Assembly: GCF_009498035.1 (NCBI RefSeq) | Contig: NZ_CP034550.1 | Coordinates: forward strand, 1,612,001 to 1,676,000 | Length of the DNA stretch: 64,000 bases | Direction: 5' to 3' | Origin: Saccharothrix syringae | GTDB taxonomy: Bacteria; Actinomycetota; Actinomycetes; Mycobacteriales; Pseudonocardiaceae | Shown: positions 15,891 through 25,028 of the stretch, one piece after another | Layout: every line of letters begins with the position of its first letter | How positions within the stretch are numbered: position 1 is the first letter of the stretch | Notes under the pieces: generated by a model | The model's input: only the letters and a program-made list of their open reading frames with translations | Told to the model about the DNA's origin: nothing | Databases searched by the model: none | Translations under genes and position numbers: made by a program

Positions 15891-17880
15891 CCCAGATCGC
15901 CTTCGCCACGCCCTCCAGGGCCAACTGGGCGCCCTCCGCGCCCACCACGGGGTGGCACACCCCGCTGTTGGCCTCGACCACCGACTCCAGGGGCGTGCCG
16001 CGGTCGCAGGCGCCCGCGCCGAACCCCACGCCCACCGCCCGCAGGCGGCTCGCCGCCCCCGGACCGGACGGCCGCCCGCCCAGCAGCACCACCACGTCCG
16101 CGCCCAGCCGGACGGCCTCCTCGACCGCCGGTCCCGTCGCGGGCACCTCCAGCACCGCGTCGCGCGGCCCGAGCTCGGCCCGCAGCAGCGCCGCGAACGC
16201 CGCCGCCTCGGCGCCCTCCGCGGCGAGCGCGATCCGCTTGGGCAGCGCCGCGCCCCGCCACGCCCGGCGCACCTGCCGCGCGTCCGGCTGGGTCGGCAGC
16301 TCCTCGGGCCGGCCCGCCCGGGGCTCGCCGCGCAGCCCGGTGTTGCCCTCCGCGTCCCGGTAGCCGGCGCGCCGCAGCGCGTCCTGGCCCGCGATGGACA
16401 GCAGGTGCTCCCGGAACCGCCGCACCGCCTCCCGGCGGCGCGGGTTGACCGGTGCCGAGCGCTCCACCTCGACGAACGGGTGGTCCAGCACGACCGTGCC
16501 GCCCTCGGGGTAGAGGATGCGGCAGGAGTCGTCCAGGGACGCGGCCCGCTCCGAGGTCAGCACCGCCGCCTCGCCCCGGCACGGCGCGCCGCCGCCGGTC
16601 TCGCGCGCGACCCGGTGCAGCTCCAGCGGCGAGTCCAGCCGCAGCGCGTCCAGCCGGCCGTGCACCAGGGTGATCACCGCGGCCAGGCCGGTGCCGGAGG
16701 AGGCGTCCACCTCGGCGAGCCGGCCGACGGGCCAGGCGAACTCGCGGTCGTTGCCGATCCGCTCGGCCTGCTCCGCCGAGGCCGCGAGCACCACGGGGGA
16801 CTGGGCGACGTGCCCGGAGCGGGTCAGCCGCAGGCCCGGTACCCGCCGGTCCGCCAGGTCGCGGTCGACCCCGTCGACCTCCAGGGACGTGTCCGGCAGC
16901 CACACGTGCGGCTCGGCGCCGATCTCGCGGACCGCCCAGGCGGGCCACCCCTCGCCGAGCGCCTTGGCCACCACCTCGTCCGTGCCGCCCGCGAACACCA
17001 GCACGCTGACGCCCTTGCAGCCGTGCGGGGTGAACCCCCGGGAGGCCCGCTCGAACTCCAGCGCCAGGTCGGCGACCACCGACCGCTTCTCGGTGGAGGC
17101 GACCACGTTGAGCTGCAACGGGTCCGGGCACGGCGGCGGCGGGACGGGCGCGTCGGCCGCGGTGAACCCGGCCAGCAGCAGCACCGGCGGCAGGAGGAGC
17201 GCCAGCGGCGGCTTCCGGCGCCCGCGGCGGTGCCGGGGCGGGCGGTGCCCCTCCGCCGGGGGCGGCCTGGACCTGGGCGAGCGCACCAGGTGGAGCCGGG
17301 TCGCGTGGCCGCCGGGCACGTGCACCCACGCCTGGTCGCGGAACTGCTTGACCCGCACCTCGACCCGCTCGTAGGCGTCGGGCTCGGCCGCCGGGTCGTC
17401 GCGGACCACGTCCTCGAAGAACCGGCGGGACACGATCAGGGCCAGCACGCCGGTCGTGCGGTCCACCGCCTCCCGCAGCGGCGCCGAGTCCAGCAGCCGG
17501 AACGCCAGGGTCACCTCGTCGCCCACCACGCCGTGCGCGTCGTGCCGCACCTCGCCCGCGGTCACCGCGATCCGCAGCCGCACCCGCGCGTCCTCGGCCC
17601 GGCGGGCGTTGTAGCGGAGCAGCTCGCCGGCCAGCGCGTGCCGCAGGGCGCCCACCACCCGGCCCTTGGGCACGCTCGGCGGGATCAGCACCAGCACGCC
17701 GTCGCCGCGGTCCTCGTGGTGGGTCTCGGACCAGTCCAGGCCGCACTCGTCGAAGGCGCCCTCCAGCGCGTCGTAGAGGCCGCGCCGGATCTCCTCCTGG
17801 TGGTTGCTCCTCCGCAGGCTGAACCCGGACACGTCGACGACCAGCACCGTGCGGTGCATGGCGTGGTGCGGCGTCCCCAT
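15883..17880 (-). CDS. Fusion of a nucleotide-cyclase-like domain, a TM segment and a solute-binding domain
   Basis: 665 aa. Residues 8-180 resemble a class III nucleotide cyclase: VLVVDVSGFSLRR (first metal-binding Asp), EDRGDGVLVLIPP (second Asp), and GVVGDEVTLAFRLLD, the equivalent of the usual GDAVNVAARL strand. A basic linker and one TM helix (LALLLPPVLLLAGFTAA, about 235) follow. The external half has a substrate-binding fold (VVADLALEFERA, SSGTGLAAVITLV). The orientation suggests an internal cyclase module coupled to an external ligand sensor. Whether it makes cyclic nucleotides is uncertain, because substrate-specifying residues are not obvious. It is co-translated with the lipoprotein 14658-15890. 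ATG start with GAGAGG 5 nt upstream. Confidence 0.7.
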   Translation of the reverse strand: MGTPHHAMHRTVLVVDVSGFSLRRSNHQEEIRRGLYDALEGAFDECGLDWSETHHEDRGDGVLVLIPPSVPKGRVVGALRHALAGELLRYNARRAEDARVRLRIAVTAGEVRHDAHGVVGDEVTLAFRLLDSAPLREAVDRTTGVLALIVSRRFFEDVVRDDPAAEPDAYERVEVRVKQFRDQAWVHVPGGHATRLHLVRSPRSRPPPAEGHRPPRHRRGRRKPPLALLLPPVLLLAGFTAADAPVPPPPCPDPLQLNVVASTEKRSVVADLALEFERASRGFTPHGCKGVSVLVFAGGTDEVVAKALGEGWPAWAVREIGAEPHVWLPDTSLEVDGVDRDLADRRVPGLRLTRSGHVAQSPVVLAASAEQAERIGNDREFAWPVGRLAEVDASSGTGLAAVITLVHGRLDALRLDSPLELHRVARETGGGAPCRGEAAVLTSERAASLDDSCRILYPEGGTVVLDHPFVEVERSAPVNPRRREAVRRFREHLLSIAGQDALRRAGYRDAEGNTGLRGEPRAGRPEELPTQPDARQVRRAWRGAALPKRIALAAEGAEAAAFAALLRAELGPRDAVLEVPATGPAVEEAVRLGADVVVLLGGRPSGPGAASRLRAVGVGFGAGACDRGTPLESVVEANSGVCHPVVGAEGAQLALEGVAKAIWGG

Positions 17881-17980
17881 CCGACCTCTCGTTGGACGCT
17901 GGGCAGAGCGCCCAGTCTATGGGGCAGATCACACCCGGCGTGGCCGCCTCGCGAGGTTGACGCCGATCGCAGTAGACGCG

Positions 17981-18015
17981 CGAGGGGGGTGGTCCGCCGC
18001 GGACCACCCCCCTCG
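17981..18015. terminator. Terminator hairpin downstream of aceE
   Basis: Perfect 16-bp stem CGAGGGGGGTGGTCCG (17981-17996) with its complement at 18000-18015, loop CCG. It ends 14 bp past the aceE stop. Confidence 0.8.
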
Positions 18016-18029
18016 TCGACGCGCGTCGG

Positions 18030-20780
18030 TCAGGCCAGGCCCGCGTCCTGCGTCGAGGGACCGGCCGCGGTGACGTCGTCGATGCGGTAGCGCCGGGCCG
18101 CCTCGACCACCTTCGAGTGCTCGACCTCGCCGCGCCTGGCCAGCGCGGCCAGCGTGGCGACCACGATCGACTCGGCGTCGACCAGGAAGTGCCGCCGCGC
18201 CGCCGGCCGGGTGTCGGAGAAGCCGAACCCGTCGGTGCCCAGCGTGGTCATGTCCGTCGGCACGTACGGGCGGATCAGGTCCGGCACCGCCGACATCCAG
18301 TCCGACACCGCCACCACGGGGCCCGCGGAGCCGGCCAGCGCCTGCGTCACGTACGGCACGCGCGGCTCCTGGTCGGGGTGCAGCAGGTTGTGCCGGTCGA
18401 CCTCGACGGCCTCGCGGCGCAGCTCCGAGTACGAGGTGGCCGACCACACGTCGGCCCGCACGCCCCACTCCTCGGCCAGCATCCGCTGGGCCTCGACCGC
18501 CCACGGCCCGGCCACGCCGGAGGACAGGATCTGCGCCCGCGGGCCGTCGGACCCCTCGGCGGCCTTGTACCGGTACAGGCCCTTGAGCAGGCCCTCCACG
18601 TCCAGGTCGGCGGGCTCGGCCGGCTGCTGGTAGGGCTCGTTGTAGACGGTGATGTAGTAGAAGACGTTCTCGGCGTTCTCGCCGTACATCCGCCGCAGGC
18701 CGTCCCGGACGATGTGCGCGACCTCGAACGACCACGCCGGGTCGTAGGCCACCACCGCCGGGTTGGTGTGCGCCAGCAGCAGCGAGTGGCCGTCCGCGTG
18801 CTGCAGGCCCTCGCCGGTCAGCGTGGTGCGGCCCGCCGTGGCGCCCAGCACGAAACCGCGCGCCATCTGGTCCGCCGCCGCCCACAGGCCGTCGCCGGTC
18901 CGCTGGAACCCGAACATCGAGTAGAAGATGTAGATCGGGATCATCGGCTCGCCGTGCGTGGCGTAGGACGTGCCCGCCGCGGTGAACGACGCCGTCGAAC
19001 CCGCCTCGTTGATGCCCTCGTGCAGGATCTGGCCCTGCTCGCTCTCCTTGTAGGCCAGCATCAGCTGGGCGTCCACGGAGGTGTACATCTGGCCGTTCGG
19101 GTTGTAGATCTTCTGCGCCGGGAACATCGAGTCCATGCCGAACGTGCGCGCCTCGTCCGGGATGATCGGCACGATCCGGCCGCCGATCTCCGGGTCCTTG
19201 GCCAGGTCGCGGACCAGCCGGACGAACGCCATCGTGGTGGCGACCTCCTGCTTGCCCGAGCCCTTGCGGACCACGTCGTAGACCTTGTCACCGGGCAGCA
19301 CCAGCGCCTTGGACTTGCCGCGGCGCTCCGGCACGAACCCGCCCAGCTGCTTGCGGCGCTCCAGCAGGTACTGGATCTCGGGCGACTCGGTGCCGGGGTG
19401 GTAGTACGGCGGCAGGTACGGGTCGAGGTCCTTGTCGGCGATCGGGATGCGCAGGCTGTCCCGGAAGAGCTTCAGGTCCTCGTGGGTCATCTTCTTCATC
19501 TGGTGCGTGGCGTTGCGCGCCGCGAAGTGCGGGCCCAGGCCGTAGCCCTTGATGGTCTTGGCCAGGATGACCGTCGGCTGGCCGACGTGCTCCACCGCCG
19601 CCTTGTACGCCGCGTAGACCTTGCGGTAGTCGTGGCCGCCGCGCTTGAGGTTCCACACCTCGTCGTCGGACAGCGGCGCCACCAGCTCCTTGGTGCGCGG
19701 GTCGCGCCCGAAGAAGTGCTCCTTGACGTACGCGCCGTCATTGGCCTTGTACGTCTGGTAGTCGCCGTCGGGCGTGGTGTTCATCAGGTTGACCAGGGCG
19801 CCGTCGCGGTCGGCGTGCAGCAGCGCGTCCCACTCGCGGCCCCAGATGACCTTGATGACGTTCCAGCCGGCGCCGCGGAAGAACGCCTCCAGCTCCTGGA
19901 TGATCTTGCCGTTGCCGCGGACCGGGCCGTCCAGGCGCTGGAGGTTGCAGTTGACCACGAAGGTCAGGTTGTCCAGCTGCTCGTTGGCCGCGATCTGGAG
20001 CAGGCCGCGCGACTCCGGCTCGTCCATCTCGCCGTCGCCGAGGAACGCCCAGACGTGCTGGTCGGAGGTGTCCTTGATGCCGCGGTCGCGCAGGTAGCGG
20101 TTGAACCGGGCCTGGTAGATCGCGTTCATCGGGCCCAGGCCCATGGACACGGTCGGGAACTCCCAGAAGTCCGGCATCAGCCGCGGGTGCGGGTAGGACG
20201 GCAGGCCGCCGCCCGGTCCGGCGTGCGAGAACTCCTGGCGGAAGCCGTCCAGGTGCTGCGAGGACAGCCGGCCCTCCAGGAACGCCCGGGCGTAGACGCC
20301 GGGCGAGGCGTGGCCCTGGATGAACACGTGGTCGCCGCCGCCGGGGTGGTCCTTGCCGCGGAAGAAGTGGTTGAAGCCCACCTCGTAGAGGCTCGCGGAG
20401 GACGCGTAGGTGGAGATGTGGCCGCCGACGCCGACGCCGGGGCGCTGCGCGCGGTGCACCAGCATCGCGGCGTTCCACCGGATCCAGGCGCGGTAGCGGC
20501 GCTCCACCTCCTCGTCGCCGGGGAACCACGGCTCACGCTCGGTGGGGATGGTGTTGACGTAGTCCGTGCTGGTCAGCGAGGGGACACCGACGTGGCTCTC
20601 CCTGGCCCGCTCGAGCAGCCGCAGCATCAGGTAGCGGGCACGCTGCTGCCCGCCGCCCTTGAGCACGGCGTCGAACGACTCCAGCCACTCCGCGGTCTCC
20701 TCCGGGTCGATGTCGGGGAGGTGGGCGGCCAGACCGTCACGGATGACGCGTACCCGCTCGGGGGTGTTCTGCGGGGCCAA
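18030..20780 (-). CDS. aceE: Pyruvate dehydrogenase E1 component, homodimeric
   Basis: 916 aa thiamine-diphosphate enzyme that decarboxylates pyruvate and acetylates the lipoyl groups of E2. It is close to mycobacterial AceE throughout: [50 protein letters not shown]. The ThDP/Mg motif is [11 protein letters not shown] ... [12 protein letters not shown] chose TTG 20780 because AGGAG lies 5-6 nt upstream. The in-frame ATG at 20816 (12 more residues) has no ribosome site but gives an N-terminus nearer the mycobacterial length. E2 and E3 partners are encoded at 44425-47637. Confidence 0.94.
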   Translation of the reverse strand: MAPQNTPERVRVIRDGLAAHLPDIDPEETAEWLESFDAVLKGGGQQRARYLMLRLLERARESHVGVPSLTSTDYVNTIPTEREPWFPGDEEVERRYRAWIRWNAAMLVHRAQRPGVGVGGHISTYASSASLYEVGFNHFFRGKDHPGGGDHVFIQGHASPGVYARAFLEGRLSSQHLDGFRQEFSHAGPGGGLPSYPHPRLMPDFWEFPTVSMGLGPMNAIYQARFNRYLRDRGIKDTSDQHVWAFLGDGEMDEPESRGLLQIAANEQLDNLTFVVNCNLQRLDGPVRGNGKIIQELEAFFRGAGWNVIKVIWGREWDALLHADRDGALVNLMNTTPDGDYQTYKANDGAYVKEHFFGRDPRTKELVAPLSDDEVWNLKRGGHDYRKVYAAYKAAVEHVGQPTVILAKTIKGYGLGPHFAARNATHQMKKMTHEDLKLFRDSLRIPIADKDLDPYLPPYYHPGTESPEIQYLLERRKQLGGFVPERRGKSKALVLPGDKVYDVVRKGSGKQEVATTMAFVRLVRDLAKDPEIGGRIVPIIPDEARTFGMDSMFPAQKIYNPNGQMYTSVDAQLMLAYKESEQGQILHEGINEAGSTASFTAAGTSYATHGEPMIPIYIFYSMFGFQRTGDGLWAAADQMARGFVLGATAGRTTLTGEGLQHADGHSLLLAHTNPAVVAYDPAWSFEVAHIVRDGLRRMYGENAENVFYYITVYNEPYQQPAEPADLDVEGLLKGLYRYKAAEGSDGPRAQILSSGVAGPWAVEAQRMLAEEWGVRADVWSATSYSELRREAVEVDRHNLLHPDQEPRVPYVTQALAGSAGPVVAVSDWMSAVPDLIRPYVPTDMTTLGTDGFGFSDTRPAARRHFLVDAESIVVATLAALARRGEVEHSKVVEAARRYRIDDVTAAGPSTQDAGLA

Positions 20781-21077
20781 GGGATCTCCTCGTTCCGGGG
20801 TCTTCTCGACTCCCATCGTCGCGTCGGTGGCACGTTCCCGTCACCGCTACCGGTGAGTAGTTCTGGATCGTGTCCCTCGCGCGCGCGAATAGGAGGTATG
20901 TAGAGCGTGCCTCATGGCCTCGGGGTAGCGCATCCGGGGGTACCCGATGCGGCGTGTCTTGGCACTTACGGTTGCGCGTGGCAGGGCTGACGGTGTTCCC
21001 TAGCCGCGACTGGTAGTGACATCGCGCGGCAGTCGTACCCCGGCTGCCGCTCTTGTGTACTTGGAGGAGTGGAAGCC

Positions 21078-21509
21078 GTGGTCGCCGCGGAAGACGCCGG
21101 CAAGATCGGTGTCGCCGACAGGCTCGGGATCGAACCGGGCGCCGTTGTCCAGGAGATCGGCTGGGACGAGGACGTCGACGACGACCTCCGCGCCGCGGTC
21201 GAGGAGCGGATCGGCAGTGATCTGCTCGACGAGGACGACGACGAGGTCGTGGACGTGGTGCTGCTGTGGTGGCGGGAGGACGACGGCGACCTGGCTGACG
21301 CCCTGATCAACGCCACGACGCCGCTGGCCGAGGAGGGGACGATCTGGGTGCTGACGCCCAAGACCGGGCGACCGGGGCACGTCGAGCCCAGTGACATCGC
21401 CGAGGCCGTGTCGACCGCGGGGTTGGCCCAGACCTCCAACATCAACATCAGTGGTGACTGGTCCGCGACGAGGCTGGTGTCGCCGAAGTCGGCCAAGACC
21501 AAGCGCTGA
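21078..21509 (+). CDS. DUF3052 family protein
   Basis: 143 aa acidic protein of the actinobacterial DUF3052 family, function unknown. Conserved segments: GIEPGAVVQEIGWDEDVDDDL, DEVVDVVLLWWREDDGDL and LAEEGTIWVLTPKTGRPGHV. GGAGGA at 21063-21068 touches a GTG at 21069 but sits 9 nt from the GTG at 21078. The shorter start gives MVAAEDA, as in the mycobacterial homologue. It precedes ahpE in the same direction, the gene pair also seen in M. tuberculosis, and diverges from aceE. Confidence 0.88.
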   Translation: MVAAEDAGKIGVADRLGIEPGAVVQEIGWDEDVDDDLRAAVEERIGSDLLDEDDDEVVDVVLLWWREDDGDLADALINATTPLAEEGTIWVLTPKTGRPGHVEPSDIAEAVSTAGLAQTSNINISGDWSATRLVSPKSAKTKR

Positions 21510-21579
21510 GGCAGGACCCGTCGGCGGGCTCCCGGGGTGGGGGCCCGTTCCCCGGGCTGCTCGCGGAAAGGCGGTTACC

Positions 21580-22038
21580 GTGGTCGACGTGGGTGCGCAG
21601 GCACCTGACTTCACCCTGGTTGACCAGGACAAACAGCCGGTGGCGCTGTCGTCGTTCCGCGGGCGCCGCAACGTCCTGCTGGTGTTCTACCCGTTCGCCT
21701 TCAGCGGCACGTGCACCGGCGAGCTGACCCGCCTGCGCGACGAGCGGCAGGTCTACGAGGCGGCGGGCGTGCAGGTGCTGGGTGTGTCGGTGGACACGCC
21801 GTTCAGCCTGAAGGCGTGGTCGACCAGGGAGGGCTTCGGCTTCCCCCTGCTGTCGGACTTCTGGCCGCACGGCGCCGTCGCCCGGGCGTACGGCGTGTTC
21901 GACGAGCGGTCCGGCATGGCGGTCCGCGGCACGTTCCTGATCTCCTCGACGGGTCTCGTCCGCTACGCCCGGGTCAACGAGCCCGGGGAGCCGCGGGACC
22001 AGGAGGAGTGGAAGCGCGCCGTGGCGGCCCTGGCCTGA
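21580..22038 (+). CDS. ahpE: One-cysteine peroxiredoxin AhpE
   Basis: 152 aa, the length of mycobacterial AhpE. The thioredoxin-fold peroxidase reduces hydroperoxides and peroxynitrite with the peroxidatic Cys in YPFAFSGTCTGEL (about residue 45). There is no second conserved Cys, consistent with the 1-Cys type. Other signatures: GAQAPDFTLVDQDKQPVALS and VRGTFLISSTGLVRYARVN. GTG start 21580, with GGAAAGGCGG about 6 nt upstream. It follows the DUF3052 gene by 70 bp. Confidence 0.92.
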   Translation: MVDVGAQAPDFTLVDQDKQPVALSSFRGRRNVLLVFYPFAFSGTCTGELTRLRDERQVYEAAGVQVLGVSVDTPFSLKAWSTREGFGFPLLSDFWPHGAVARAYGVFDERSGMAVRGTFLISSTGLVRYARVNEPGEPRDQEEWKRAVAALA

Positions 22039-22067
22039 GGTACCCTGCCCGCGCCGGTCTTCCGGCT

Positions 22068-22112
22068 TTCGATCCCTCCGGGCTTGATCCCTCCGGGGTT
22101 CGATCCCTTCGG
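22068..22112. repeat. Three tandem 15-16 bp repeats just upstream of tRNA-Val
   Basis: Units TTCGATCCCTCCGGG, CTTGATCCCTCCGGGG and TTCGATCCCTTCGGGG run head to tail and end at the first bases of the tRNA. They may have arisen by slippage; no function can be assigned. Confidence 0.7.
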
Positions 22113-22184
22113 GGGCGCGTAGCTCAGCGGAAGAGCACTCGGTTTACACCCGAGCGGTCGCAGGTTCGAATCCTGCCGCGCCCA
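22113..22184 (+). tRNA. tRNA-Val (anticodon TAC)
   Basis: A 72-nt cloverleaf. Acceptor stem GGGCGCG pairs with CGCGCCC (22177-22183), with discriminator A. The D-arm is AGCTCAGCGGAAGAGC. The anticodon arm CTCGG-TTTACAC-CCGAG gives anticodon TAC (reads GUA/GUG). The T-arm is GCAGGTTCGAATCCTGC. CCA is not encoded. It marks the left edge of the accessory island. Confidence 0.97.
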
Positions 22185-22193
22185 CTGTGTTGT

Positions 22194-22212
22194 GTGGGGG
22201 TGCAACCCCCAC
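22194..22212 (+). terminator. Hairpin after tRNA-Val
   Basis: Perfect 8-bp stem GTGGGGGT-GCA-ACCCCCAC, 9 bp after the tRNA; a likely terminator. Confidence 0.6.
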
Positions 22213-22225
22213 GCCCCGCCCGGCG

Positions 22226-22318
22226 GGCTCCGCCCCCGGACCCCCGGCCGGGGGCTTCGCCCCTGGACCCCGCCGGGGGCTTCGCCCCTGGACCCGATTG
22301 GGGCTTGCGCCCTTGGCT
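22226..22318. repeat. Degenerate GC-rich tandem repeat
   Basis: About 3-4 imperfect copies of a 24-bp unit of the form GGGGGCTTCGCCCCTGGACC, each able to form a small hairpin (GGGGC-TTC-GCCCC). It lies between tRNA-Val and the 22359 regulator. No coding potential seen. Confidence 0.6.
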
Positions 22319-22358
22319 TCGCCTCTCGGTTTCGCTGTTGCGCTTCGCGCTCGCGGGG

Positions 22359-22613
22359 TTACGGGCAGTGGCGGTCGGGGGTGATTTCGAAGAGGTCGTC
22401 GAACTGCATGGGTGCCAGGGCGGTGAGCGCCCCGCCGATGAAGGCCGGGCCGGGTTGGAGGTGGCCGGTGAGCACGCGGGTGACCGTGGAGCGGTGGACG
22501 CCCATGGCCCTGGCCAGGGCGTAGTCGGACGGGAATCCCGCCAGTTCCACGGCCTTGGTGAAGGCGCCCTTGCGCAGGCGAATGGTCTGCGGGGCTCCGA
22601 CGGGCCTTTTCAC
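22359..22613 (-). CDS. Small helix-turn-helix protein
   Basis: 84 aa. The middle part, PSDYALARAMGVHRSTVTRVLTG (about residues 28-50), reads as a Cro/XRE-type helix-turn-helix. The C-terminal FIGGALTALAPMQFDDLFEI is a short capping region typical of small phage-like regulators. GTG start, 3 bp after the stop of the DUF5753 regulator upstream, so the two are co-transcribed and probably act together. Target unknown. Confidence 0.72.
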   Translation of the reverse strand: MKRPVGAPQTIRLRKGAFTKAVELAGFPSDYALARAMGVHRSTVTRVLTGHLQPGPAFIGGALTALAPMQFDDLFEITPDRHCP

Positions 22614-22616
22614 GGG

Positions 22617-23462
22617 TCAGGACGCCTTCGCGTCGTACCGGTCGGCACAACGGGCGAGGAGCTTCTTCGAATCACCGGGGCCGAGGGCCAGGCGGTTGAG
22701 TTGCCGGAATTTTTCCTCGTAGGTGGCGACGACTACGGGATCGTCGTGGAAGACGGTGGCCGCGTCCGTTTCGACGTGGACCACCGGTTGGTGGGGCGGT
22801 TCCGGAATCAGCAGCGTGGCCGGGTGGCGCAGGGCGGTGTGCAGTCCCCTGGCCTCCGGGATTACCCGGACGACGGTGTTGGCGGTGCCGGCGAGCAGCG
22901 TCAGGTAGAGCAGTTGTTCCTGCATCACCTCGGTCGAGCCGACCGAGGTGCCCAGGGCAACCTCACGAATGAACAACGTCATTCCTCGGGTGGCCGATGT
23001 CATCAGGCGGCGTTGGCGCGTCAGGCGGGTGGTGACGACGTCCTCGTCACCGGTCAGGGCGAGTGCGTAGTCGGCGGTCTGGGCAAGGTCGGGGATGCCG
23101 ATCGGGTCGTAGGCGGTGACGGCGGTGGCCTGGTCCTCGTGGACGCGCAGTCCGGGCAGGTGGTCGGCCGAGTGGTCGTGCAGGCGCAGGAAGTTGCCGG
23201 TGTCGGTCATCTCGGCCAGTGCGGTGACCTGGTCGCGGGTGGACTTGTCGGCGTTGCAGATACCGAGCAGGAAGAAGATGTCGTCCCTCGACGTGCCGCG
23301 CGTGCCGGTCTCCAGCTTGGTCAGCTTGCCCGCCGACCACCCCAGGGTGGTCACCATGTCCTTGAACGAAATGCCCGACCGGCGTCGGACCGTGCGCAGG
23401 TAGGCGCCCAGTTCGCGGCTGTGGGCGGTGCTTTGCCTGTTTGTTAGGTGTCCGTGTTCCAT
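22617..23462 (-). CDS. XRE-family regulator with DUF5753 domain
   Basis: 281 aa. The N-terminal HTH is LRTVRRRSGISFKDMVTTLG / GKLTKLETGTRGTS. From about residue 95 it continues into the DUF5753 (Scr1/antitoxin-like) domain, recognisable by GIPDLAQTADYALAL, VTTRLTRQRRLM and EQLLYLTLLAGTANTVVRVIP. Such proteins are abundant in actinomycetes, usually beside DUF397 or small HTH proteins, and influence development. ATG 23462 is preferred (AAGGA upstream) over GTG 23495. A 14-bp direct repeat lies in its promoter region. Confidence 0.85.
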   Translation of the reverse strand: MEHGHLTNRQSTAHSRELGAYLRTVRRRSGISFKDMVTTLGWSAGKLTKLETGTRGTSRDDIFFLLGICNADKSTRDQVTALAEMTDTGNFLRLHDHSADHLPGLRVHEDQATAVTAYDPIGIPDLAQTADYALALTGDEDVVTTRLTRQRRLMTSATRGMTLFIREVALGTSVGSTEVMQEQLLYLTLLAGTANTVVRVIPEARGLHTALRHPATLLIPEPPHQPVVHVETDAATVFHDDPVVVATYEEKFRQLNRLALGPGDSKKLLARCADRYDAKAS

Positions 23463-23512
23463 CAGCGTCCTTGAATGCGCACGAGTGGACGACACCGGGT
23501 AGGAGGTGTCAG

Positions 23513-23593
23513 GTCCACTGTGACAAGGCGATCAGGTGCTGAGAAGTGACAGAACTCGGTAGTCCGCCGTACCGGTGGAGTCCACTGTGACAA
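23513..23593. promoter_or_regulatory. Pair of 14-bp direct repeats between two XRE genes
   Basis: GTCCACTGTGACAA occurs at 23513-23526 and 23580-23593, 67 bp apart. On the minus strand each copy starts TTGTCA, like a -35 hexamer for the gene at 23462. Candidate autoregulatory sites; inference. Confidence 0.45.
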
Positions 23594-23629
23594 CACGTCC
23601 CAGTCGGGCAGATTCCGCGGTGCGGCGAC

Positions 23630-24850
23630 CTACAGTTCGATGTGGAGGCGATCCGCCAGGCGCAGCAGCGGTGTCTGCTTGCGACGTGCGCGTTCGACCA
23701 GTTCGCGCACCGTTTGGCGGCTCAGGGTGTGGTAGCGCATCCACTCGGGTGCGATTCGTTCGGCGGCGAGCAACCGGGCGGTCGCGGCGTCGTCCTGGTT
23801 CAGCTCGCTGTGCGCGATCGCCACGTCGAGCAGGTGGCGGGCTTTGAAGGTGGGGGAGATCCACCCGTTTCCCGGGACGGTTTTGACCAGTTCCAGTGCG
23901 TATTCGAACCGTTCGCTCTCGACCGCCGCGTTCACCGCCGCGATGGCGGCGTTGGTCGGCCCGAACGGCGTGGCGCAGATGTTGTGGTCCCGGCCGAGCC
24001 TGGCGGCGGCGGCCCGGGCCAGGCTCATGTGCTCCTCGGAGCGCTCGACGTGCTTGTTCCGCACCGCCGCGCCTGCCGCTCGCAGCATGAGGATGCCCCA
24101 CACGGCCAGGCTCTCGGCCGACCCCCGCACGAAGTCCGGTTCGAGCTGCGCGGCCTTGCGGAGCGCCGCCGTTTCGGCGTCGGCCAGGCGGCCCTGCTTG
24201 AAGAACACCCAGGAGAGGGCCGAGACGTTCATGGCCTGGAGCAGTTCATCGCCCGATTCCTCCGCCGCCTCCTGCGCGCGGATGAGGCCGATGTAGCCGA
24301 TGTCCGGCCTGCCGAGTGCCGCGAGCATGGTCGAGGCGATCTGGATGACCTCGGACAGCAGGCCGTGCGCGGCGGACCGGTCGTCGCCGGACGATTCGCG
24401 CACGGCGGCACGGGCTTCGGCCATGAGGCCGGGCAGCATGGCGCCGAGTTGGGCGAACGAGCCGTGCTGCCGGACCGACTCCGCGTGCGCGAGGGCCGCG
24501 CGCAGGCCCTCGACGGTCGGCGGTTCGTCGTTGAACACCTCTTCGTCGGCCAGGCCGGGGAAGTACGACAGCGAGGTCAGCTCGTCGCGGATGGCCAGGA
24601 CGCCGACGGCTTCCTCGTCGACCCGCGGTTCGATGCCGCTGGTCTGGCCGAGGAGCTGGGGCACGTCCTTGTCCACGGCGCGGGCTATGCGGGTCAGCGA
24701 ACTCATGCTCGCGGTGTGCCTGACCTCCTGCTCCAGCTTCCGGATGAGGTCGACGCTGACCTCCGCCCTCTCGGCGAGCTGTTCCTGGGTCAGTCCGCGG
24801 CTCACCCGGGCGCGCTTGACGCGCTCACCGAGGCTCAGGTCGTCGCTCAC
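23630..24850 (-). CDS. XRE-family regulator with TPR-like C-terminal region
   Basis: 406 aa. The N-terminal HTH is clear: LSLGERVKRARVSRGLTQEQ, then LAERAEVSVDLIRKLEQEVR and a conserved LTRIARAVDKDV (about residues 5-63). The rest is all-helical with TPR-like pairs (QGRLADAETAALRKAAQLEP; ALELVKTVPGN; HLLDVAIAHSELNQDDAATA). This architecture is common among actinomycete signalling regulators. GTG start with GGGAGG about 10 nt upstream. A palindrome at 24938-24952 lies upstream. Confidence 0.82.
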   Translation of the reverse strand: MSDDLSLGERVKRARVSRGLTQEQLAERAEVSVDLIRKLEQEVRHTASMSSLTRIARAVDKDVPQLLGQTSGIEPRVDEEAVGVLAIRDELTSLSYFPGLADEEVFNDEPPTVEGLRAALAHAESVRQHGSFAQLGAMLPGLMAEARAAVRESSGDDRSAAHGLLSEVIQIASTMLAALGRPDIGYIGLIRAQEAAEESGDELLQAMNVSALSWVFFKQGRLADAETAALRKAAQLEPDFVRGSAESLAVWGILMLRAAGAAVRNKHVERSEEHMSLARAAAARLGRDHNICATPFGPTNAAIAAVNAAVESERFEYALELVKTVPGNGWISPTFKARHLLDVAIAHSELNQDDAATARLLAAERIAPEWMRYHTLSRQTVRELVERARRKQTPLLRLADRLHIEL

Positions 24851-24937
24851 GGGCCGGGCACCTCCCGATCGGTCGGAACAGGACCGCGAGTCTCAGAATA
24901 CGCAGGTCAGCGTCGTGCTGAACGGGTGATGCGGACT

Positions 24938-24952
24938 AGGACAGGGTGTCCT
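24938..24952. promoter_or_regulatory. Palindrome upstream of the XRE/TPR regulator
   Basis: AGGACA-GGG-TGTCCT, a perfect 6-bp inverted repeat 88 bp upstream of the gene start. Possible operator. Confidence 0.35.
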
Positions 24953-25028
24953 GGAACCGCTGTCCGCCAAGTTCCGGGGCAGTGGGACGCGAAGTCGTTC
25001 CCGGTGCTGTCGGCACGGCCGAAGCCCC

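Noticed and set aside
22226..22318. Repeats after tRNA-Val as a CRISPR array
   Set aside because: Units are contiguous, degenerate and hairpin-forming, with no unique spacers and no cas genes.
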